From NCBI GenBank assembly GCA_003159055.1, contig PMLH01000433.1:1-5877 (forward strand): a stretch of 5,877 nt of DNA, written 5' to 3'. The stretch's first letter is position 1, and the number at the start of each line of letters is the position of its first letter. The DNA comes from Myxococcales bacterium (GTDB taxonomy: Bacteria; Myxococcota; Polyangia; Fen-1088). The notes under the pieces were generated by a model. That model was not told the DNA's origin and did no database searches. It saw nothing but the letters and a program-made list of their open reading frames with translations. Positions 1 through 4,666 of this stretch are shown here, piece by piece. Made by a program: the position numbers and the translations under genes.

Positions 1-2
1 AT

Positions 3-212
3 CGTGACTTCACGGCCGCGCTGGCGGCGGCGCCCGCCGGGGCGTTGCGCGAGGAAGCCATGGCTCGCGCCATGGAGGTTGCGTGGCTGGCGCATGACGA
101 AGGCGTGGCCCGGGCAAAAGCGCGCCGCTACCTGGGCGAGTATCCGACGGGACTGGCGGCCAGGCGCGCGCGCAGGATTCTGGCCGAGACGGCAGACGTG
201 GAAATGCGGTGA
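3..212 (+). CDS. C-terminal fragment of a TPR-like protein (5' end outside the window)
   Basis: This reading frame is open from the window edge and stops at TGA 210-212, leaving 69 residues. The fragment is Ala/Arg/Glu-rich and alpha-helical in character. It runs through 'LREEAMARAMEVAWLAHD', then 'ARAKARRYLGEYPTG', then 'AARRARRIL'. The pattern of a helix, a small-residue helix, 'RYLxxYP' and a closing Arg/Ala helix is typical of the last tetratricopeptide-like unit of many myxobacterial envelope proteins. These often sit behind ECF sigma factors as anti-sigma or FecR-like proteins; that family link is recalled and could not be tested here. The stop overlaps the GTG start of the next gene (GTGA, 209-212), so the two are almost certainly translated together. 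Function is unknown because the N-terminal part is missing. The competing open frames over the same bases have no comparable protein pattern. Confidence 0.72.
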   Translation, partial: RDFTAALAAAPAGALREEAMARAMEVAWLAHDEGVARAKARRYLGEYPTGLAARRARRILAETADVEMR

Positions 213-898
213 CATCTGCAGCGATGGGAAGGGGTGTTGTTCCGTTTGTCTTGATGGTCGGCTTGGCCGTGACCGGCTGCGTGCGCAACCTGGACCTCAC
301 GGTGGCAAGGGACGCGACGCCCGAATCGTCGCCGTCCGCCAGCTGCGCCCAGAAAAGGGAGAGATGTACAGAAGCGGCGACCTGTTGCAGTGGCATTTGC
401 AAGCTGAGAGACAGGGGCGATGGCACGTGCGACGATCTGTCCGATTGTCAGGCGGCCTATGACAGGTGCACCACCGGGAGTGACTGCTGCTCGGGGGTGT
501 GCCTGCTGGCCAAGGAGGACTCTGGGCGTTGCCAGCCAGCGAGCGGATGCAGCTCGATAGGCGAGCGCTGCACGAGCTCGTCCCTTTGTTGCTCCGGCGC
601 GTGCAGCGAGAGCTCCGAAGGTGTCCTTCGCTGCGCCGCCACGGAGTGCAAGGCGCTCGGGGAAACCTGTGAGAAGTCCGATGAATGCTGTGACAAGGAT
701 CCGACGAGCTGCCGGTCTGGCACTGGCGCGGGGCTACGCTGTCTGGGCGCGCCTGGCGCGCTCGCCGTCTGCCAGGCGTCCGGCTCACCTTGCGCTGTGC
801 CCGAGCAGTGCTGCTCACTGACCTGCGTGGCCGGTGCGGCCCTCGCATGCGGCGCTGGCGTTGCCGCCGATCCAAGCACCAGCACCTCCGGTCCGTAG
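209..898 (+). CDS. Secreted cysteine-rich lipoprotein with five tandem knottin-like (six-Cys) modules
   Basis: The protein has 229 residues from GTG at 209. An ATG at 224 (Met6) is an equally reasonable start and leaves a compact signal peptide. Residues 8-23 form an Arg plus hydrophobic segment ending in 'AVTGC', so Cys24 is the probable lipidated residue. The rest is an exported array of six-cysteine modules at residues 46-74, 80-108, 114-142, 147-178 and 188-214. The first three have identical spacing, C-x6-C-x5-CC-x3-C-x9-C, and repeat every 34 residues. The fourth differs only in having x6 after the Cys pair, and the fifth only in having x7 before the last Cys. This is the cysteine framework of inhibitor-cystine-knot peptides, though homology to animal toxins is not implied. 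Modules 1-3 share the core 'CCSGxC'. A Ser/Thr-rich tail follows. Thirty module cysteines would give fifteen disulfides, consistent with a location outside the cytoplasm. Function is unknown; surface binding, adhesion or protease inhibition are possibilities only. It is translationally coupled to the gene before it. Confidence 0.85.
   Translation: MTSAAMGRGVVPFVLMVGLAVTGCVRNLDLTVARDATPESSPSASCAQKRERCTEAATCCSGICKLRDRGDGTCDDLSDCQAAYDRCTTGSDCCSGVCLLAKEDSGRCQPASGCSSIGERCTSSSLCCSGACSESSEGVLRCAATECKALGETCEKSDECCDKDPTSCRSGTGAGLRCLGAPGALAVCQASGSPCAVPEQCCSLTCVAGAALACGAGVAADPSTSTSGP
344..850 (+). repeat. Tandem coding repeat: five six-cysteine modules
   Basis: The modules lie at 344-430, 446-532, 548-634, 647-742 and 770-850. 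Start-to-start distances are 102, 102, 99 and 123 bases, so the first three copies are in strict register and the last two have drifted. At DNA level the most conserved piece is the one encoding Cys-Cys-Ser-Gly (TGYTGC followed by a Ser-Gly pair). The bases between cysteine codons have diverged, which points to old duplication under selection for the cysteine spacing rather than recent expansion. Confidence 0.8.
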
Positions 899-939
899 TT
901 ATCAAGCAGCCAACACGCGTCAGTCGGCTGCCGTTGGCT

Positions 940-1004
940 CCGAGCGGGCATGCTACGGGCATGCGAGGCGCCCGACCGGCGGCGCTCGCCGCGAGCCCGC
1001 TCGG
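940..1004. terminator. Inverted repeat between convergent genes, possible bidirectional terminator
   Basis: A perfect 10-bp inverted repeat (CCGAGCGGGC at 940-949, GCCCGCTCGG at 995-1004) encloses a 45-nt loop. The loop holds its own hairpin, with a 5-bp stem GCGGC 979-983 / GCCGC 988-992. It also holds a 9-bp direct repeat, CGGGCATGC, at 945-953 and 956-964. It lies between the end of the + strand cysteine-rich gene (898) and the end of the - strand lipoprotein gene (1073), the right place for a shared terminator. There is no T-tract on either side, so it is not a classical intrinsic terminator. The rest of the 899-1072 gap shows nothing recognisable. Confidence 0.35.
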
Positions 1005-1072
1005 TGCTTGGACGCGCACCAGGTCATCGAGAGTCAAACGACCTGGCCGGAGCTCTCGCGCCTACTTCTTGG

Positions 1073-1387
1073 CTACTTCTTGCCCTTCCTCTTCTTGTGT
1101 TTGCCCTTGCCACTCTTGGCCTTGCCCTTGTCGCCCGCGTCCGCGCTCTTCGCTTTCAGCTCGTCGACTTCCTTGGTCAGGCTGTCGACCTTCGCTTGGG
1201 CGTCGGTCAGTTGGGATTTGAGCTCGCCGATCGTGGCCAGGTAGCCGGCACTTTCCTTCCGTTGATCGGTCGTCTCCTTCTTGCAGCTCTGCAAGGTTTC
1301 CTTGCAGACTTTGTCTTCGCAGCTCGTGCTCGTCAGCAACCAAGCACCGAGAGCTCCGACCATCACTAGCTTGAATGTTCGAGTCAT
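1073..1387 (-). CDS. Small Lpp-like lipoprotein: coiled coil plus lysine-rich C-terminus
   Basis: The protein has 104 residues. The ATG at 1387 is preferred over an in-frame ATG ten codons upstream, because a Shine-Dalgarno (GAAGGAAA, + strand 1392-1399) lies 6 nt before it. Residues 1-22 form a signal peptide (Arg/Lys start, hydrophobic 'LVMVGALGAWLL'). Cys23 in 'STSC' is the probable lipidated residue, although Ser at -3 is a weak lipobox. Cys28 and Cys35 could form a disulfide. Residues 49-77 make a perfect heptad series (Tyr49, Ile53, Leu56, Leu60, Ala63, Val67, Leu70, Val74, Leu77), predicting a helical coiled coil. Residues 86-104 are mostly Lys, Gly and Arg and end in Lys. The architecture resembles Braun's lipoprotein Lpp: lipid anchor, coiled coil, terminal Lys. 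Sequence homology cannot be claimed. It may tether the outer membrane to peptidoglycan or to an anionic polymer. It appears to be transcribed alone. Confidence 0.8.
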   Translation of the reverse strand: MTRTFKLVMVGALGAWLLTSTSCEDKVCKETLQSCKKETTDQRKESAGYLATIGELKSQLTDAQAKVDSLTKEVDELKAKSADAGDKGKAKSGKGKHKKRKGKK

Positions 1388-1446
1388 TGGGTTTCCTTCA
1401 CGCTCGTTGCATCTCAAGACACCGAATCGGCTACGACCCCTCTCCT

Positions 1447-1485
1447 GGTCGACAAGACCCTACTGGTTTGTCGACCGCTGTTCAA
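1447..1485 (-). promoter_or_regulatory. Candidate sigma-70-like promoter overlapped by a 9-bp palindrome
   Basis: Reading the - strand, TTGAAC (1480-1485) is followed after exactly 17 nt by TAGGGT (1457-1462). That gives a -35 with four of six consensus matches and a -10 keeping T, A and the final T. Initiation would fall near 1450, about 62 nt before the lipoprotein ATG at 1387. A perfect inverted repeat, GGTCGACAA (1447-1455) and TTGTCGACC (1468-1476) with a 12-nt centre, brackets the -10: one arm lies in the spacer and the other covers the expected start site. This is the usual geometry of a repressor operator. The palindrome also lies 59 nt past the aminotransferase stop and could instead be an RNA hairpin, but no T-run follows it. 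Confidence 0.4.
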
Positions 1486-1534
1486 GGCTGTTCCGCTTGT
1501 CTCCGAACAACCTTCGGCCCGACCGGCGCTGCGG

Positions 1535-2728
1535 CTACGCGTGCAGCGCCCTCAGGGCCGAGATGACGTAGTCTTGTTCGGCTTCGGACAGGCCGTGGAA
1601 GAGCGGGATCATGATGGTTTGGTCGCGCGCCACTTCGGAATTGGGGAGGCGCAGGCAGCGCCCCTCGTGGTGAAGTCTTTCGTCGCACGGCTCGGGCCCG
1701 CAACTCCAGGGGGTGCCGAGGTACGCAGGTTCCGCGTGGGCATTGCCGACGCCCCGCCGGGTGGCGATGCCACGGTCGAGAAGGCGCTGCATGATCTCGA
1801 CCTGGGACAGGCGAAGGCCGGCGCGAATGCGAACGGGGTAGCTCTGGAAGTTGCCACGCATCCAGGCCTGTTCTTGCGGTGCTTCGAGCATCGGGTGCCC
1901 GTCGAGCGCGGCTTGATACCGGTCGGCGAGCGTGCGCCGGACGGCGACAATCTCATCGAGACGCCCAAGCTGCGGTCGCGCCAGCGCGGCCTGCATGTCG
2001 GTCATGCGGAAATTGAAGGCTGGCTCGGCGAAGGATTCGAAGACCACCCGCTGGCTTTCATGGCGAATCGTGCTGGCCACCGACATGGCGTGCTGGCGCA
2101 GGAGGCGCAGGCGTGCGGCCAGTGCCCCGTCGGCGGTGGTGATCATGCCGCCGTCTCCCGTGGTGATCACCTTGCGCGGGTGAAACGAGAAACATGCGAG
2201 AAGGCCGTGTGGACGGCCAATGCGTTGCCATGCTTCGCCGATCTTGATTTCGCTGCCGATGGCACACGCGGCATCTTCGATCAGCGGCAACTGATGGCGA
2301 GCGGCGATCTCGAGGATTGCCGGCAGCGCGCAGGGAAAACCAAGCTGATGCACGCACAGGATGGCCCTGGTTTTCGGCGTGAGAGCAGCTTCCAGCAACG
2401 TCGGATCCATGCCGAACGTGGCGGGATCGATGTCGACGAAAACCGGGCGCGCACCGACGGCGACCACGGCGTTTGCCGTTGCGATGAAGCTGTGGCTGAC
2501 GGTGATGACGTCGTCGTCCAGCCCAACCCCCAGCGCGCGCAAACACAGTTCCAGCGCGGCGGTGCAGTTCGACACCGCCACGGCGTGCGCAGCCCCGACC
2601 GCATCGGCGAGCTCGCCCTCGAGCGCCGCGACCTCGGGACCTTGCGCAACCCAACCGGAACGAATGACACGCGCGACCGCCTCGACCTCGGCTTCTCCCA
2701 GGGAAGGGCGCACGATGGGAATTTGCAT
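1535..2728 (-). CDS. DegT/DnrJ/EryC1/StrS-family PLP-dependent sugar aminotransferase
   Basis: The protein has 397 residues, a normal length for the family. These enzymes transfer an amino group, usually from glutamate, to a nucleotide-linked keto-sugar for surface polysaccharide, glycoprotein or antibiotic sugars. The family pattern is complete: 'IPIVRPSLGEAEVEAV' at the N-terminus, 'SGWVAQGPEVAALE' (24-37), 'SNCTAALELCLRALG' (53-67), 'PVFVDIDPATFGMDP' (95-109), 'IEDAACAIGS' (150-159) with Asp152 for the PLP nitrogen, and 'SFHPRKVITTGDGGMI' (181-196) with Lys186 as the expected Schiff-base lysine. 'NFRMTDMQAALARPQLGRLDEI' and a C-terminal 'LSEAEQDYVI' follow. Cys155 replaces the polar residue common in the EDAA motif. 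The frame stays open upstream, but the protein pattern begins at ATG 2728, so that start is used. No good Shine-Dalgarno precedes it, which suggests read-through translation from the gene before. The substrate cannot be told, and no other nucleotide-sugar genes are visible. Confidence 0.93.
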   Translation of the reverse strand: MQIPIVRPSLGEAEVEAVARVIRSGWVAQGPEVAALEGELADAVGAAHAVAVSNCTAALELCLRALGVGLDDDVITVSHSFIATANAVVAVGARPVFVDIDPATFGMDPTLLEAALTPKTRAILCVHQLGFPCALPAILEIAARHQLPLIEDAACAIGSEIKIGEAWQRIGRPHGLLACFSFHPRKVITTGDGGMITTADGALAARLRLLRQHAMSVASTIRHESQRVVFESFAEPAFNFRMTDMQAALARPQLGRLDEIVAVRRTLADRYQAALDGHPMLEAPQEQAWMRGNFQSYPVRIRAGLRLSQVEIMQRLLDRGIATRRGVGNAHAEPAYLGTPWSCGPEPCDERLHHEGRCLRLPNSEVARDQTIMIPLFHGLSEAEQDYVISALRALHA

Positions 2729-2769
2729 ATCCGCAGGATCGCTCGCGCGCGCCCTGGGTTCAAGTTCTT

Positions 2770-2791
2770 GACCAAACGGTCTGGGAGACCG
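2770..2791 (-). terminator. Hairpin in the lipoprotein-aminotransferase gap: weak terminator or attenuator
   Basis: Five nt after the lipoprotein stop, the - strand transcript can form a 6-bp stem with a 3-nt loop (CGGTCT / AGACCG, + strand 2777-2782 and 2786-2791), followed by TTTGGTC. A second, mutually exclusive 4-bp stem (GACC 2770-2773 with GGTC 2778-2781) uses one arm of the first. Only three T residues follow, so full termination is doubtful. Partial termination or 3'-end protection between the two genes is more likely. Confidence 0.4.
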
Positions 2792-2796
2792 GCGAG

Positions 2797-4245
2797 CTAC
2801 AAAAGCTGCGAGCGCACCCACTTGACCAGGTCGGCGCTGCCAGGCGTCGGCGCTACGTCGCTCGGCAATGCGCGCAGCATCCAGTGCATGGTCCACACCA
2901 TGGTACCGCCCGCCGGGATCGGCTGATAGTTGCCCTGCTGTTCGAATTCCACGTAGTTGTGGCCAGCGTTGGCGTAGATCTCGACCTCTTTTTCGCCCGG
3001 CGCTTGCGAGGTGGTGTCGTCCCACTCCTTGATCAGGATCAGGCTCTTGGTGCCGGTGGCGCAGGTCTGCTCGAGGCCGGTTCCGCAGTTGATATGCGCG
3101 GCCCAACCTTCGAGGCCGTCGGCGCCGCCCTTGATATCTTGGGTGAAGGCGGCTTTCTGGTACTTGAACCACGCCGCGCCCGCGCCGGTGGTGAACGGAA
3201 CCGCGAGGAAGCTGTTGCTCGTGCCTGGCAGCACGACCGGGTCCTCGGCGTTGGGGAAGAACGTCAGACCTCCAGGATAGACGCGCGTGATTTCCCACGG
3301 CGCCTTCTTGATTTCGGCCGTGGTGCCGTTCTTGACGGTGTACTCGAGGGTCACCGCCTGGTGGTCGACGTTGCCCCAGAAGCGCTTGGTGAAGGTGAGC
3401 CCGTCTTTGCCCGTCGGGCTGGTCATGGTCAGCACATTGTCCTTCGAGCTTGGCGTATAGGCCGAGCTGTACATTTCGTCGGGCGGAGGCCAGTTCCAGT
3501 CGCTTTGCGGTGCGGTCCAAAAAACCGAGCCGTTCGACGCGCTGTTGATGACGAGGAAATTGGTGCCGTCGAGGCTGAAGGCCGAGACCATCCCGGTGGC
3601 GGACTGATCAGCCTCCAAGGTCATCGTGCCCATGGTGATGCGCCAGATGTTGCTGCTGTTGACGTTGCTTATCGTGCCCGTGGCCGCGAATGGATCCGCG
3701 CACTTGCCCGAGGCGCAGCTTCCGCCCTTGCAGTCGCTGTCGGCCTTGCACGTCTTTCCGGCGCCGCACTTGGGACAGGTTCCGCCACCGCAGTCGCTGT
3801 CGGTTTCGTCGCCGTTGGTCGTCTTGTCCGTGCAGCTTGGCGCAGGCCCGGTGTCGCTGCTGCCAGCGCCCGCACCGCCGTCGTCGGTCGTGCCACTCGA
3901 TCCACCGTTGCCACCGCCCGCGCCGCCCGGGTTGCCACCGCTGGCGCCGCCGACCACAGTTCCGCCGGATCCATCCGAGGCGCCACCGTTGCCAGGGCCA
4001 CCGCTGCCGTCCCCGGAAGCGCCGCCGGTCGCCACACCACCCTTGCCACCGGTCGCCGATCCGCCGCTACCGTTTCCCCCTTGCGGGTTCGACCCACCGG
4101 CGTTGCCGCCGCCGGATCCACCGCTGGCGTGCGTGCTGCCGCCCGAACCGCCCCCGCCTGTCGGCGGCGAGCTCGGGGATTGCGTACAGCCAAGGGGCAG
4201 CGCCGCGAAGATCAGCAGCACGATGGGCAGGTCGGTCTTGCGCAT
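2797..4245 (-). CDS. Lipoprotein with Gly/Ser linker, Cys-rich module and DUF4380/galactose-mutarotase-like domain
   Basis: The protein has 482 residues. The ATG at 4245 has a full Shine-Dalgarno (AGGAGG, + strand 4251-4256) 5 nt upstream. Residues 1-19 are a signal peptide and Cys20 in 'ALPLGC' is the probable lipid site, although Pro at -3 is unusual. Residues about 23-135 are low-complexity Gly/Ser/Ala/Asn, a flexible stalk. Residues 138-182 hold eight cysteines in a 'CTDKTTNGDETDSDCGGGTC' plus 'CKADSDCKGGSCASGKC' arrangement, common in myxobacterial exported proteins. From about 186 to 482 lies a beta-rich domain with 'GSVFWTAPQSDWNWPPP' (239-255), 'TFTKRFW' (284-290) and 'APWEITRVYPGGLTFFP' (315-331). 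From memory this fits DUF4380, a galactose-mutarotase-like fold that binds or acts on sugars; no catalytic assignment is possible. Cys387 and Cys395 may pair. It is followed 68 nt later by the aminotransferase. The likely job is a cell-surface protein that displays a carbohydrate-related domain on a stalk. Confidence 0.88.
   Translation of the reverse strand: MRKTDLPIVLLIFAALPLGCTQSPSSPPTGGGGSGGSTHASGGSGGGNAGGSNPQGGNGSGGSATGGKGGVATGGASGDGSGGPGNGGASDGSGGTVVGGASGGNPGGAGGGNGGSSGTTDDGGAGAGSSDTGPAPSCTDKTTNGDETDSDCGGGTCPKCGAGKTCKADSDCKGGSCASGKCADPFAATGTISNVNSSNIWRITMGTMTLEADQSATGMVSAFSLDGTNFLVINSASNGSVFWTAPQSDWNWPPPDEMYSSAYTPSSKDNVLTMTSPTGKDGLTFTKRFWGNVDHQAVTLEYTVKNGTTAEIKKAPWEITRVYPGGLTFFPNAEDPVVLPGTSNSFLAVPFTTGAGAAWFKYQKAAFTQDIKGGADGLEGWAAHINCGTGLEQTCATGTKSLILIKEWDDTTSQAPGEKEVEIYANAGHNYVEFEQQGNYQPIPAGGTMVWTMHWMLRALPSDVAPTPGSADLVKWVRSQLL
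3838..4179 (-). repeat. Low-complexity coding tract for the Gly/Ser stalk
   Basis: About 340 bases encode runs of Gly-Gly-Ser, Gly-Gly-Ala and Gly-Asn-Gly. The tract is very GC-rich and built from irregular repeats of GGY/GGN codons. It opens long spurious frames on the other strand (Pro-rich) and in other - strand frames. It is likely to vary in length between strains by slippage or recombination. Confidence 0.75.
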
Positions 4246-4250
4246 GTGGA

Positions 4251-4281
4251 CCTCCTAATGAGTCTTACCGCACGCAGTATA
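4251..4281 (-). promoter_or_regulatory. Candidate -10 box and strong ribosome binding site for the DUF4380 lipoprotein gene
   Basis: On the - strand TATACT (+ strand 4276-4281) matches the -10 consensus at five of six positions. Initiation would fall near 4269, giving a leader of about 24 nt that contains AGGAGG at 4251-4256, 5 nt before the ATG at 4245. No recognisable -35 hexamer is present 16-18 nt upstream. That fits an activator-dependent promoter, or means the box is a chance match. The strong ribosome site is secure; the promoter is tentative. Confidence 0.45.
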
Positions 4282-4291
4282 GCCCGATTCA

Positions 4292-4329
4292 ACCCCAAAC
4301 CGGTGGACGCTTCGACACCGCGTTGGGGT
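4292..4329. promoter_or_regulatory. Interrupted palindrome upstream of the DUF4380 lipoprotein gene: activator site or terminator
   Basis: The outer arms are ACCCCAA (4292-4298) and TTGGGGT (4323-4329); the inner arms are CGGTG (4301-4305) and CACCG (4316-4320). They are separated by matching 2-nt mismatches and a 10-nt centre, 12 paired bases in all. The centre at 4310.5 is about 41.5 nt upstream of the start site expected from the TATACT box, where class II activators bind. It also lies 48 nt past the DUF2934 stop, so the same sequence could serve as the end hairpin of that unit. There is no T-tract on the - strand side. Confidence 0.35.
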
Positions 4330-4376
4330 ATCAGCTACCGAACATGGCGCCGAGTTGTCAAGGCCGTTCCTTGGGC

Positions 4377-4616
4377 TTAACTTGGGCTAAGTCGCAAGTG
4401 TCTGGCTCTTTCTGCGATGAGCTCGTGGTCTGCAGCGGTCCAATCCTGTCGATCAAAGCCATCCACGCTGCCACGAGCCTGGTACTTCTCGTACGCCCGC
4501 TTGGCGATGTCGGCATGGGGAGCCGACTTCACATCCATGCGTTGCGGAGAGGAAGCATGGGAAGGGCTACTGGAAAACCGGCCTTGGGCGGAGCCTTGAG
4601 ATACGGGATTTGACAT
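4377..4616 (-). CDS. Small DUF2934-domain protein
   Basis: The protein has 79 residues from the ATG at 4616. AAAGGA (+ strand 4625-4630) lies 8 nt upstream and supports this start over an in-frame ATG ten codons earlier, which has no ribosome site. Residues 1-35 are Ser/Gln/Pro-rich and probably disordered. Residues 36-70 ('DIAKRAYEKYQARGSVDG', then 'DWTAADHEL') match the pattern I recall for DUF2934: I-x2-RAYE, R-G, G, DW, A-x3-EL. That is a short helical domain of unknown function in soil bacteria. There is no signal peptide or membrane segment, so it should be cytoplasmic. It starts 50 nt after the pirin stop in the same orientation and probably shares the groEL-pirin transcript, which would suggest a stress role. 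No function has been established for the family that I can cite. Confidence 0.8.
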   Translation of the reverse strand: MSNPVSQGSAQGRFSSSPSHASSPQRMDVKSAPHADIAKRAYEKYQARGSVDGFDRQDWTAADHELIAERARHLRLSPS

Positions 4617-4666
4617 AGGTAGATTCCTTTCGATGGATGATTGCATTGCGAATGTGACTGAGTTTG

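Noticed and set aside
344..850. Possible 'tryptophan synthase alpha chain' or 'Dickkopf-like' label for the Cys-rich lipoprotein
   Set aside because: Similar myxobacterial proteins carry such names in databases, as far as I recall, but there is no TIM-barrel sequence here; only the cysteine modules are visible.
297..1037. - strand frames opposite the cysteine-rich lipoprotein
   Set aside because: Arg/Ser-rich products without motifs; the + strand product has a lipobox and regular cysteine modules.
1541..2926. Long + strand open frame (461 codons) opposite the aminotransferase
   Set aside because: It is the antisense of a gene with complete family motifs and shows no domain, signal or start context of its own. 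It is an effect of high GC.
2729..3520. The aminotransferase frame stays open for another 264 codons upstream, giving an apparent 661-residue protein
   Set aside because: The extra part lies entirely inside the out-of-frame lipoprotein gene, is Arg-rich without family pattern, and the DegT domain starts cleanly at the ATG at 2728.
3626..4258. Proline-rich + strand frame that looks like a PP-repeat protein
   Set aside because: The prolines are the complement of the Gly codons of the stalk; it has no independent support.
4359..4373. 5-bp hairpin CAAGG-CCGTT-CCTTG just past the DUF2934 stop as a terminator
   Set aside because: Too short, with no T-run on the - strand side. The larger repeat at 4292-4329 is a better candidate.
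2884..4380. Long + strand open frame (498 codons) opposite the stalked lipoprotein
   Set aside because: Ala/Arg/Val-biased product without recognisable motif. The - strand gene has a perfect ribosome site, signal peptide and domain.
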